Below are positions 39,406 through 48,535 of a stretch of DNA of 64,000 nucleotides, piece by piece. Under the pieces are notes generated by a model. The model saw only the letters and a program-made list of their open reading frames with translations. It was not told where the DNA came from and ran no database searches. The stretch is from Neodontobutis hainanensis (Eukaryota; Chordata; Actinopteri; Gobiiformes; Odontobutidae), in contig JALDNG010000041.1 of the NCBI GenBank assembly GCA_024349245.1, positions 7,960,501 to 8,024,500 on the forward strand, in the 5' to 3' direction. Both the position numbers and the translations under genes were made by a program. Position 1 is the stretch's first letter; every line of letters starts with the position of its first letter.

Positions 39406-41091
39406 ATATACTTTGGTATTCCCCCAGAAGAGCTGGAGGAAGTGTCTGGGGAGCGGGAAGTAGAAGACCCAGCCCCAGATAAATGGAAACTCTATTCAAA
39501 CTCGCCAATATAGCCGATAGAGCGCATTCAGTGATGCATTTGAGGGCATCTGATATTGCATTTGTATGGTGACGTACAGCCCAATAGAACAGGCTCACTG
39601 TGGCCTCATCCTCTGCTGCCGTAAAAAGTCAATGAAATTAGTGTCATATGTTAGCTCTGTTAGCCATGAAATGTTTGTTAGGCACATTGTTTGATGCCAT
39701 TCAGAGCTGCCAACATACTTATATTCACAGCCTGGTCCTTTTTCAAGACACATAAAGCCAACAATATTTTTTGGAAGGCTCAGAAGCTCATGAGTATTAA
39801 TCCAATCAAAATGTCTTATGTGCACTATATATTTAAGTAATGGGATTATATTACATGTGTTAATGGGTCAATGAGAGCAGATAGCTATACTCAGAGATTT
39901 AAATTTGCGGGATGACTGTAGAAAATGGAATATAATTTCACTGACACAACAAACATAAACATACAGATATTATCTCATCTCCAGAGTCTGGAGGGTCATC
40001 TCACAGGATCAGTTAAAAGTGGCCGATCCAAGAACCAGACGTGGCTGAGTATCTCCACAAGTATAGGGTAAAGAGTTCGACTGCCACTGGACCTTTCACC
40101 CACCTGCAATTCAAACCAGAGGATGTACAGTATAACAGGACGCCTCCCGATCAGGAGGCACTAGAAAAACGGGTCGACGGAAATTGCAGCTCTTTGAAAA
40201 TGGCTGACAAAGAGAAAAGCACTTCAGAAGTGGAATGGTGCTGTTTGAATCCTCTGCCGTCCAGAAGTGTTTGTTACTTTTATTTGTCGATAAAAAAAAA
40301 CAAGCTACAGCTTAAACGTCTTCCGGTTAAAAGTTAAACTGAAGGTCAAAAAAATGAAATCTAGGTGCACACAGTGGTAGAAAAGCTGGAATACAACATA
40401 AAGACAAAACATGGAGAGATATGAAAAGGGCGAAGTAGGTGTGGGAGAAGGGAATGGTTTTGGCTGAGGATGTTATGTAATTGTTTCATAACGCTTTCAG
40501 TGGTAGCATTCGGAACAAGTTAATTGCTCCACAAAATGCTGAGTCAGATTAAAATTTCTGCTGTGAACAGGCCCAAAAGGTATTGTCTTACTCAGAGAGC
40601 ATCAGTTAAAAATAGCACTGCAGACAGTTTTTATAATTGACTTTAGATAAGGTTGTGGTGGCTGCAAAGCTAACAAACAGCTCTTTTGATAATTTATGTG
40701 CATCAATGAAAGTGCTGTTGGGACAAGATGTTGAGTATAAGAAAATAATTTAGAAACAGGTCAGATGGTACGTTCACGTATAAAAATGTAAAATAAACTC
40801 CAATGCATTAAGCTGATAACCGGGATTTAACAGCTCCTTCTAAAGGGTTTAATGGAGATTTAAATGTCTATTTCTTTCAGAAGGGCAAAGACCAAGAGTT
40901 TCATATTGACACAAATTACAATTACATCAGTTTTAAAATCAGTCATTTAGTTTTTTTATATTTTGGTTCAACTGTGTTCTGTGGATTTTTACTAAACATA
41001 CCTTTAGACCAGGTAGTTGTAAATATTTAAATTTAATGTTTCAAATGTTCCAGTTAAATTCCCAATAACCAAAACAAAATACTAACCAAGA
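39406..41091. other. Intergenic DNA before the tRNA array
   Basis: No supported gene. A 98-codon open frame at 40041-40337 resembles nothing I know and has no splice or promoter context. Confidence 0.6.
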
Positions 41092-41277
41092 CTAGACAAA
41101 AAGACAAAAAGAAGAGAATGTCTCTGAGTAACTGAGTAAAGCTACAGAACCTCTCTAATGGGATTTAAAACAGCACCACATCAGCCTCAGTGGCCTGTGT
41201 CTCATCATGTTTTATCCGCAATGGACCAGAGGCTGTGTGGAATCTGAACTGATGACCTTCTGAAAGACTCTCGACAG

Positions 41278-41347
41278 GCCTCGTTGGCGCAGTAGGCGCA
41301 TCAGTCTCATAATCTGAAGGTCGTGAGTTTGATCCTCACACGGGGCA
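41278..41347 (+). tRNA. tRNA-Met (CAT), copy 1, D-loop deletion
   Basis: First copy of the array. Relative to the array consensus it lacks three bases in the D loop (AGTAGGC then GCATC) and has GTTTGATCC in place of the B box GTTCGATCC. It is the only copy with G at position 12 (GCGC D-stem), the base found in other vertebrate elongator tRNA-Met genes. A TTTT follows the gene. Function doubtful. Confidence 0.75.
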
Positions 41348-41597
41348 GAGCAGTTTTATAAAGGTTCAGCTGTAGGCTTCTGTAGGAACCCTGAGGAGAA
41401 ACCGTTTGTGGGATCAAGTCCGAGACAAAAAGAAGACAATTTGTCACTAACTGCGTAAAGCTACAGAACCTCTCTAATGGGATTTAAAACAACCCCTCAT
41501 CAGCCTCAGTGACCTGTGTCCCCTCTGCTTTTATCCACAATCGACCAGAGGCTGTGTGGAATCTAAACTGATGACCTTCTTGAAAAGCATTTCTTAG

Positions 41598-41670
41598 GCC
41601 TCGTTGGCACAGTAGGCAGCGCATCAGTCTCATAATCTGAAGGTCGTGAGTTCGATCCTCACACAGGGCA
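41598..41670 (+). tRNA. tRNA-Met (CAT), copy 2
   Basis: Matches the consensus except ACAGGGC in the 3' acceptor strand, which creates one C-A mismatch at pair 5-68. A TTTT terminator lies about 9 bases downstream, and a second partial copy of the 3' flank (GGGGGCAGAGCAGTTTTATA) follows. Confidence 0.88.
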
Positions 41671-41931
41671 GAGCAGTTTTATAAAGGGGGCAGAGCAGTT
41701 TTATAAAGGTTCAGCTGTAGGTCTCTGTAGGAACCCTCAGGAAACACCGGTTGAGGGGTCAAATCCCAGACAAAAAGAAGACAATTTGTCAGTAACTGCG
41801 TAAAGCTACAGAACTTCTCTCATGGGATTTAAAACAGTCTCAGTGGCCTGTGTCTCACCATGTTTTATCCACAATGGACCAGAGGCTGTGTGGAATCTGA
41901 ACTGATGACCTTCTTGAAAAGCATTCAATAA

Positions 41932-42004
41932 GCCTCGTTGGCACAGTAGGCAGCGCATCAGTCTCATAATCTGAAGGTCGTGAGTTCGATCCTCACACGG
42001 GGCA
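41932..42004 (+). tRNA. tRNA-Met (CAT), copy 3
   Basis: Identical to the array consensus. The A box TGGCACAGTAGG and B box GTTCGATCC are intact, the anticodon is CAT in a CTCATAA loop, and there is no intron. Followed by GAGCAGTTTT (Pol III terminator). The 3' CCA is not encoded, as expected in eukaryotes. Confidence 0.96.
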
Positions 42005-42252
42005 GAGCAGTTTTATAACGGTTAGTTCTAGGCTTCTGTAGGAACCTTAAGGAGATGCCGGTTGTGGGGTCAAATCCCAGACAAAAAGAATACAATTTGT
42101 CAGTAACTGCGTAAATCTACAGAACTTCTCTCATGGGATTTAAAACAGCCCCTCATCAGCCTCAGTGGCCTGTGTCTCATCATGTTTTATCCGCAATGGA
42201 CCAGAGGCTGTGTAGGATCTGAACTGATGACCTTCTGAAGAACTCTAGACAG

Positions 42253-42325
42253 GCCTCGTTGGCACAGTAGGCAGCGCATCAGTCTCATAATCTGAAGGTC
42301 GTGAGTTCGATCCTCACACGGGGCA
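42253..42325 (+). tRNA. tRNA-Met (CAT), copy 4 (type A)
   Basis: Consensus sequence. Preceded by CTAGACAG and followed by GAGAAGTTTTT, a five-T terminator that marks type A units. Confidence 0.96.
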
Positions 42326-42567
42326 GAGAAGTTTTTATAAAGGTTCAGCTGTAGGCTTCTGTAGGAACCCTAAGGAGAAACCGTTTGTGGGATCAAGTCC
42401 CAGACAAAAACAAGACATTTTGTCAGTAACTGCGTAAAGCTACAGAACCTCTCTAATTGGATTTAAAACAGCCCCTTATCAGCCTCAGTGGCCTTTGTCC
42501 CCTCAGCACAATCGACCAACGGCTGTGTGGGATCAGAACTGATGACCTTCTGAAAAACGTTCAACGG

Positions 42568-42640
42568 GCCTCGTTGGCACAGAAGGCAGTGCATCAGTCT
42601 CATAATCTGAAGGTCGTGAGTTCGATCCTCACACGGGGCA
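42568..42640 (+). tRNA. tRNA-Met (CAT), copy 5 (type B)
   Basis: Differs from consensus at two D-arm sites: AGAAGG instead of AGTAGG, and GTGC instead of GCGC. The second change pairs T23 with A12 and closes the D stem. Followed by TTTT. Confidence 0.92.
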
Positions 42641-42790
42641 GAGCAGTTTTATAAAGGTTCAGCTGTATGCTTCTGCAGGAACCCTAAGGAGAAACATGGC
42701 AGAGGCCTTTGTCCCCTAAGCTTTTATCCACAATCGACCAGCGGCTGTGTGGAATCTGAACTGATGACCTTCTTGAAAAGCATTTCATAA

Positions 42791-42863
42791 GCCTCGTTGG
42801 CACAGTAGGCAGCGCATCAGTCTCATAATCTGAAGGTCGTGAGTTCGATCCTCACACGGGGCA
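42791..42863 (+). tRNA. tRNA-Met (CAT), copy 6 (type C)
   Basis: Consensus sequence. The short 223-bp unit (preceded by TTCATAA) lacks the 'gacaaaaagaag...taactgcgtaaagc' part of the long spacers. TTTT follows. Confidence 0.96.
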
Positions 42864-43112
42864 GAGAAGTTTTATAACGGTTCAGCTGTAGACTTCTGTA
42901 GGAACCCTAAGGAAAAACCGTTTGTGGGATCAAGTCCCAGACAAAGTGAAGACATTTTGTCAGTAACTGCGTAAAGCTACTGAACCTCTCTAATGGGATT
43001 TAGATCAGCCCCTCATCAGCCTCAGTTGCCTGTGTCACCTCAGCTTTTATCCACAATCGACAAGCGGCTGTGTGGAATCTGAACTGATGACCTTCTGATT
43101 AACGCTCAACAG

Positions 43113-43185
43113 GCCTCGTTGGCACAGTAGGCAGTGCATCAGTCTCATAATCTGAAGGGCGAGAGTTCGATCCTCACATGAGGCA
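43113..43185 (+). tRNA. tRNA-Met (CAT), copy 7, diverged
   Basis: Has GTGC in the D stem (paired form) with the normal AGTAGG loop, a GAGAG 5' T-stem that no longer pairs fully with CTCAC, and an ATGAGGC acceptor strand that still pairs with GCCTCGT through one wobble. Likely weaker. Confidence 0.82.
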
Positions 43186-43434
43186 GAGCAGTTTTATAAA
43201 GGTTCAGCTGTAGACTCCTGTAGGAACCCTAAGGAGAAACCGTTTGTGGGATCAAGTCCCAGACAAGAACAACACATTTTGTCAGTAACTGCGTAAAGCT
43301 ACAGAACCTCTCTAATGGGATTTAAAACAACCCCTCATCAGCCTCAGTGGCTTGTGTCCCCTCAGCTTTTATCCACAATCGACCAGCGGCTGTGTGGGAT
43401 CTGAACTGATGACCTTCTGAAAATCGTTCAACGG

Positions 43435-43507
43435 GCCTCGTTGGCACAGTAGGCAGCGCTACAGTCTCATAATCTGAAGGTCGTGAGCTCGATCCTCACA
43501 CGGGGCA
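43435..43507 (+). tRNA. tRNA-Met (CAT), copy 8, diverged
   Basis: GCTACAG replaces GCATCAG at the base of the anticodon stem, and the B box reads GCTCGATCC. Both changes affect conserved positions. Followed by GAGCGGTTTT. Confidence 0.8.
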
Positions 43508-43756
43508 GAGCGGTTTTATAACGGTTCAGCTGTAGGCCTCTGTAGGAACCCTAAGGAAACACCGGTTCTGGGGTCAAATCCCAGACAAAAAGAAGACAAT
43601 TTGTCAGTAACTGTGTAAAGCTACAGAACTGCTCTCATGGGATTTAAAACAGCCCCTCATCAGTCTCAGTGGCCTCTGTCTCATCATGTTTTATCCACAA
43701 TGGACCAGATGCTGTGTGGGATCTGAACTGATGACCTTCTGAAGGGCACTAGACAG

Positions 43757-43829
43757 GCCTCGTTGGCACAGTAGGCAGCGCATCAGTCTCATAATCTGAA
43801 GGTCGTGAGTTCGATCCTCACACGGCGCA
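43757..43829 (+). tRNA. tRNA-Met (CAT), copy 9 (type A)
   Basis: Starts the first full 1,072-bp block. One change from consensus, ACGGCGC in the acceptor strand, gives a C-C mismatch at pair 3-70. Followed by a five-T terminator. Confidence 0.87.
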
Positions 43830-44071
43830 GAGAAGTTTTTATAAAGGTTCAGCTGTAGGCTTCTGTAGGAACCCTAAGGAGAAACCGTTTGTGGGATCAA
43901 GTCCCAGACAAAAACAAGACATTTTGTCAGTAACTGCGTAAAGCTACAGAACCTCTCTAATTTGATTTAAAACAGCCCCTTATCAGCCTCAGTGGCCTTT
44001 GTCCCCTCAGCACAATCGACCAACGGCTGTGTGGGATCAGAACTGATGACCTTCTGAGAAACATTCAACGG

Positions 44072-44144
44072 GCCTCGTTGGCACAGAAGGCAGTGCATCA
44101 GTCTCATAATCTGAAGGTCGTGAGTTCGATCCTCACACGGGGCA
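44072..44144 (+). tRNA. tRNA-Met (CAT), copy 10 (type B)
   Basis: Identical to copy 5: AGAAGG D loop with the closed A12-T23 pair. TTTT follows. Confidence 0.92.
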
Positions 44145-44294
44145 GAGCAGTTTTATATAGGTTCAGCTGTTTGCTTCTGCAGGAACCCTAAGGAGAAACA
44201 TGGCAGAGGCCTTTGTCCCCTAAGCTTTTATCCACAATCGACCAGCGCCTGTGTGGAATCTGAACTGATGACCTTCTTGAAAAGCATTCCATAA

Positions 44295-44367
44295 GCCTCG
44301 TTGGCACAGTAGGCAGCGCATAAGTCTCATAATCTGAAGGATGTGAGTTCGATCCTCACACGGGGCA
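44295..44367 (+). tRNA. tRNA-Met (CAT), copy 11 (type C)
   Basis: GCATAAG replaces GCATCAG, which breaks a C-G pair of the anticodon stem; GGATG replaces GGTCG in the variable region. TTTT follows. Confidence 0.83.
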
Positions 44368-44517
44368 GAGCAGTTTTATAACGGTTCAGCTGTATGCTTC
44401 TGCAGGAACCCTAAGGAGAAACACATCAGAGGCTTTTGTCCCCCCAGCTTTTATCCACAATCGACCAGCGCCTGTGTGGAATCTGAACTGATGACCTTCT
44501 TGAAAAAAATTCTGTAG

Positions 44518-44590
44518 GCCTCGTTGGCACAGTAGGCAGCGCATCAGTCTCATAATCTGAAGGTCGTGAGTTCGATCCTCACACGGGGCA
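44518..44590 (+). tRNA. tRNA-Met (CAT), copy 12 (type D)
   Basis: Consensus sequence, preceded by TTCTGTAG, the mark of type D units. TTTT follows. Confidence 0.96.
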
Positions 44591-44828
44591 GAGCAGTTTT
44601 ATAAAGGTTCAGCTGTAGGTCTCTGGAGGAACCCTCAGGAAACACCGGTTGAGGGGTCAAATCCCAGACAAAAAGAAGACAATTTGTCAGTAACTGCGTA
44701 AAGCTACAGAACTTCTCTCATGGGATTTAAAACAGCCTCAGTGGCCTGTGTCTCACCATGTTTTATCCACAATGGACCAGAGGCTGTGTGGGATCTGAAC
44801 TGATGACCTTCTGAAGAACACTAGAGAG

Positions 44829-44901
44829 GCCTCGTTGGCACAGTAGGCAGCGCATCAGTCTCATAATCTGAAGGTCGTGAGTTCGATCCTCACACGGGGC
44901 A
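44829..44901 (+). tRNA. tRNA-Met (CAT), copy 13 (type A)
   Basis: Consensus sequence, exactly 1,072 bp after copy 9. Five-T terminator. Confidence 0.96.
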
Positions 44902-45143
44902 GAGAAGTTTTTATAAAGGTTCAGCTGTAGGCTTCTATAGGAACCCTAAGGAGAAACCGTTTGTGGGATCAAGTCCCAGACAAAAACAAGACATTTTGTC
45001 AGTAACTGCGTAAAGCTACAGAACCTCTCTAATTGGATTTAAAACAGCCCCTTATCAGCCTCAGTGGCCTTTGTCCCCTCAGCACAATCGACCAACGGCT
45101 GTGTGGGATCAGAACTGATGACCTTCTGAGAAACGTTCAACGG

Positions 45144-45216
45144 GCCTCGTTGGCACAGAAGGCAGTGCATCAGTCTCATAATCTGAAGGTCGTGAGTTCG
45201 ATCCTCACACGGGGCA
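45144..45216 (+). tRNA. tRNA-Met (CAT), copy 14 (type B), terminator lost
   Basis: Gene identical to copies 5 and 10, but the 3' flank reads GAGCAGGTTTATA, so the usual TTTT is cut to TTT. The next TTTT is at 45298-45301, 82 bases beyond the gene. Confidence 0.9.
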
Positions 45217-45366
45217 GAGCAGGTTTATAAAGGTTCAGCTGTTTGCTTCTGCAGGAACCCTAAGGAGAAACATGGCAGAGGCCTTTGTCCCCTAAGCTTT
45301 TATCCACAATCGACCAGCGCCTGTGTGGAATCTGAACTGATGACCTTCTTGAAAAGCATTCCATAA

Positions 45367-45439
45367 GCCTCGTTGGCACAGTAGGCAGCGCATCAGTCTC
45401 ATAATCTGAAGGACGTGAGTTCGATCCTCACACGGGGCA
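45367..45439 (+). tRNA. tRNA-Met (CAT), copy 15 (type C)
   Basis: A single change from consensus, GGACG in the variable region, which is structurally mild. TTTT follows. Confidence 0.94.
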
Positions 45440-45589
45440 GAGCAGTTTTATAACGGTTCAGCTGTATGCTTCTGCAGGAACCCTAAGGAGAAACACATCA
45501 GAGGCTTTTGTCCCCCCAGCTTTTATCCACAATCGACCAGCGCCTGTGTGGAATCTGAACTGATGACCTTCTTGAAAAATATTCTGTAG

Positions 45590-45662
45590 GCCTCGTTGGC
45601 ACAGTAGGCAGCGCATCAGTCTCATAATCTGAAGGTCGTGAGTTCGATCCTCACACGGGGCA
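45590..45662 (+). tRNA. tRNA-Met (CAT), copy 16 (type D)
   Basis: Consensus sequence with TTTT terminator; 1,072 bp after copy 12. Confidence 0.96.
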
Positions 45663-45900
45663 GAGCAGTTTTATAAAGGTTCAGCTGTAGGTCTCTGTAG
45701 GAACCCTCAGGAAACACCGGTTGAGGGGTCAAATCCCAGACAAAAAGAAGACAATTTGTCAGTAACTGCGTAAAGCTACAGAACTTCTCTCATGGGATTT
45801 AAAACAGTCTCAGTGGCCTGTGTCTCACCATGTTTTATCCACAATGGACCAGAGGCTGTGTGGGATCTGAACTGATGACCTTCTGAAGAACACTAGACAG

Positions 45901-45973
45901 GCCTCGTTGGCACAGTAGGCAGCGCATCAGTCTCATAATCTGAAGGTCGTGAGTTCGATCCTCACACGGGGCA
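45901..45973 (+). tRNA. tRNA-Met (CAT), copy 17 (type A)
   Basis: Consensus sequence, 1,072 bp after copy 13. Five-T terminator. Confidence 0.96.
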
Positions 45974-46215
45974 GAGAAGTTTTTATAAAGGTTCAGCTGT
46001 AGGCTTCTGTAGGAACCCTAAGGAGAAACCGTTTGTGGGATCAAGTCCCAGACAAAAACAAGACATTTTGTCAGTAACTGCGTAAAGCTACAGAACCTCT
46101 CTAATTGGATTTAAAACAGCCCCTTATCAGCCTCAGTGGCCTCTGTCCCCTCAGCACAATCGACCAACGGCTGTGTGGGATCAGAACTGATGACCTTCTG
46201 AAAAACGTTCAACGG

Positions 46216-46288
46216 GCCTCGTTGGCACAGAAGGCAGTGCATCAGTCTCATAATCTGAAGGTCGTGAGTTCGATCCTCACATGGGGCA
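46216..46288 (+). tRNA. tRNA-Met (CAT), copy 18 (type B), terminator lost
   Basis: Type B gene with one extra change (ATGGGGC, giving a G-T wobble at pair 6-67). The flank reads GAGCAGTATTATA, so the TTTT is destroyed by a T-to-A change. The next TTTT is at 46370-46373. Confidence 0.88.
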
Positions 46289-46438
46289 GAGCAGTATTAT
46301 AAAGGTTCAGCTGTTTGCTTCTGCAGGAACCCTAAGGAGAAACATGGCAGAGGCCTTTGTCCCCTAAGCTTTTATCCACAATCGACCAGCGCCTGTGCGG
46401 AATCTGAACTGATGACCTTCTTGAAGAGCATTCCATAA

Positions 46439-46511
46439 GCCTCGTTGGCACAGTAGGCAGCGCATCAGTCTCATAATCTGAAGGTCGTGAGTTCGATCCT
46501 CACACGGGGCA
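46439..46511 (+). tRNA. tRNA-Met (CAT), copy 19 (type C)
   Basis: Consensus sequence with TTTT terminator. Confidence 0.96.
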
Positions 46512-46661
46512 GAGCAGTTTTATAACGGTTCAGCTGTATGCTTCTGCAGGAACCCTAAGGAGAAACACATCAGAGGCTTTTGTCCCCCCAGCTTTTATCC
46601 ACAATCGACCAGCGCCTGTGTGGAATCTGAACTGATGACCTTCTTGAAAAATATTCTGTGG

Positions 46662-46734
46662 GCCTCGTTGGCACAGTAGGCAGCGCATCAGTCTCATAAT
46701 CTGAAGTTCGTGAGTTCGATCCTCACACGGGGCA
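46662..46734 (+). tRNA. tRNA-Met (CAT), copy 20 (type D)
   Basis: One change from consensus, GAAGTTCG in the variable region. TTTT follows. Confidence 0.93.
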
Positions 46735-46972
46735 GAGCAGTTTTATAACGGTTCAGCTGTAGGTCTCTGTAGGAACCCTAAGGAAACACCGGTTGTGGGG
46801 TCAAATCCCATACAAAAAGAAGACAATTTGTCAGTAACTGCGTAAAGCTACAGAACTTCTCTCATGGGATTTAAAACAGCCTCAGTGGCCTGTGTCTCAT
46901 CATGTTTTATCCACAATGGACCAGAGGCTGTGTGGGATCTGAACTGATGACCTTCTGAAGAACACTAGACAG

Positions 46973-47045
46973 GCCTCGTTGGCACAGTAGGCAGCGCATC
47001 AGTCTCATAATCTGAAGGTCGTGAGTTCGATCCTCACACGGGGCA
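46973..47045 (+). tRNA. tRNA-Met (CAT), copy 21 (type A)
   Basis: Consensus sequence, 1,072 bp after copy 17, with a five-T terminator. The spacer after it is truncated, which marks the array edge. Confidence 0.96.
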
Positions 47046-47162
47046 GAGAAGTTTTTATAAAGGTTCAGCTGTATACCGTTTGTGGGGTCAAGTCCTCTCT
47101 AATGGGATTTAAAACAGACTCAGAGGCCTGTGTCCACTCAGCTTTTATTTACAATTCCATAG

Positions 47163-47235
47163 GCCTCGTTGGCACAGTAGGCAGCACAGCAGTCTCATAA
47201 ACTGAAAGTTGTTAGTTCAATCCTCACTATTATAT
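47163..47235 (+). pseudogene. tRNA-Met relic, copy 22
   Basis: The 5' half is near consensus (GCCTCGTTGGCACAGTAGGC). The anticodon arm, B box (GTTCAATCC) and 3' acceptor strand have decayed (CACTATTATA in place of CACACGGGGCA), so no acceptor stem can form. Non-functional last unit. Confidence 0.85.
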
Positions 47236-48436
47236 TGCTATTTTAGACTTAAACACTATAAATCCAAAAGAGAGAGTTTGAAAAAAACAGATTAATAGAT
47301 ACAGCGGTTAAGCCCTGTGAAATATAACCTCAGCAACTGCACTTACCTTTGAAAAGCTTGTGCGCTGGTCATCACTCTCAATTAAACAATATAGGAACTC
47401 CTAATGTTTTCTACAATTGGATCTTGAAGAAGAATGTAACTGATCTCCAGCCTTCAGCAAGATGATGTACTGAACAAGTGGAGCCATTCAGTCTACTGAA
47501 GTATTTCTGTTAATTGGCAAACACATGGGAATGTCTATGAGCTCAGCTGATGGTACTGATTGTAACAGTATTTTATACCATTATGGTTAATTTACATCCT
47601 GCATGTGATTGTGCAGAAGCCCTTTCATTTGCATCTCCATAGGTAAGTGCCATTGAACCATTTTTATTTTCTTTTAACCATGTTATGATGATAACCCGCT
47701 GAAACATGCACTTTACCACTTCTGGAAATGTGCAGGAGATGAGATCTACTCTTTCCTCACGGCTGGAGCCTGTATACTGTTGATTTAGGGTGCGAGACAG
47801 GATCCGGCATGGACACCAGTTAATCACACTTTCACACAGAAAATCATTTACACTCAAAGTCACTGCTAAGGCCGGGATAAAGTCACCGTTTCACCTGGTC
47901 CTAGTCTGCTTTTATACTGTGGATTTATAGGGCTTAGGTAGTATTCATACATAGTTTTAATGTTACTTTAGAATTATTTTTTCCATACATTGCGCAGCTT
48001 AATTGTTGTGAAATTTGTGAGTTCACTAATTCACTAAAGTCCATCTTGTACTGCTCATGGCAATTTCTCCAGTTTGATGACGAAGCAACCATAACCATAC
48101 CATGCCTGTTTCTAATTTAAACAACATTAGATTGCTCCGATTGGCTAAAATTGCAGTAAATGACAGGTGGTTAATCCATTGGCAGGTTGGTGATTTTGTG
48201 GAAGCCCATGGTTCTGTTCACCTGAACAGACCAGGTTAGGTTTTACCATTATAGATTGTAATTCAGTGATAATGGTTAGCTGGTGTAACGTTCGGTAAAT
48301 CAAATCAACTCAAATACATTATATTAGGCTAGTGTATAGGTATAAGATATGGAATTTGTACTAATTATGCATCAAAATGTTTAAAATTGTTTAAATCAAA
48401 ATGATATACTAATACTTAATAATACTACACTTTTAA

Positions 48437-48535
48437 AATGGTGGTTGTCTTATACCTGGAAGGTTGGCGGTTCAATCCCTGTTCTCCCCAGTTCATACTG
48501 TTGTTGTATCCTTGGCAAAATGTCACTAGCTGCAC
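48437..48535 (+). repeat. Decayed tRNA-derived SINE
   Basis: 'gtggttgtcttatacctgga', a B box-like 'ggcggttcaatccc' and 'actgttgttgtatccttggc' match the SINE at 23274-23498 with many changes. The 3' half is lost. Confidence 0.65.

Larger units (their letters stand above)
41092..47240 (+). repeat. Tandem array of 22 tRNA-Met units
   Basis: Each unit has a 70-73 bp tRNA-Met sequence plus a related spacer. Start-to-start distances are 320, 334, 321, 315, 223, 322, 322, 322, 315, 223, 223, 311, 315, 223, 223, 311, 315, 223, 223, 311 and 190 bp. Copies 9, 13, 17 and 21 start exactly 1,072 bp apart, so copies 9-20 are three tandem copies of a four-gene block with unit types A, B, C and D. Copies 4-6 show the same A-B-C order. 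Nine copies are identical (3, 4, 6, 12, 13, 16, 17, 19, 21). The edge copies 1 and 22 are the most altered. Confidence 0.95.

Noticed and set aside
40041..40337. 98-codon open frame before the tRNA array
   Set aside because: No recognisable domain, promoter, splice sites or family resemblance. Possibly a repeat relic, but that cannot be supported.
42457..46302. Near-identical 65-codon open frames at 42457, 45033 and 46105 that look like a repeated protein gene
   Set aside because: They run through the tRNA spacer and straight across a tRNA-Met gene, begin with a non-ATG codon (TTG), and repeat only because the units repeat.
41092..47240. Regular direct repeats with spacers, as in a CRISPR array
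   Set aside because: The 73-bp repeats fold as tRNA-Met with intact A and B boxes, the spacers are homologous to one another, and the window is animal DNA.
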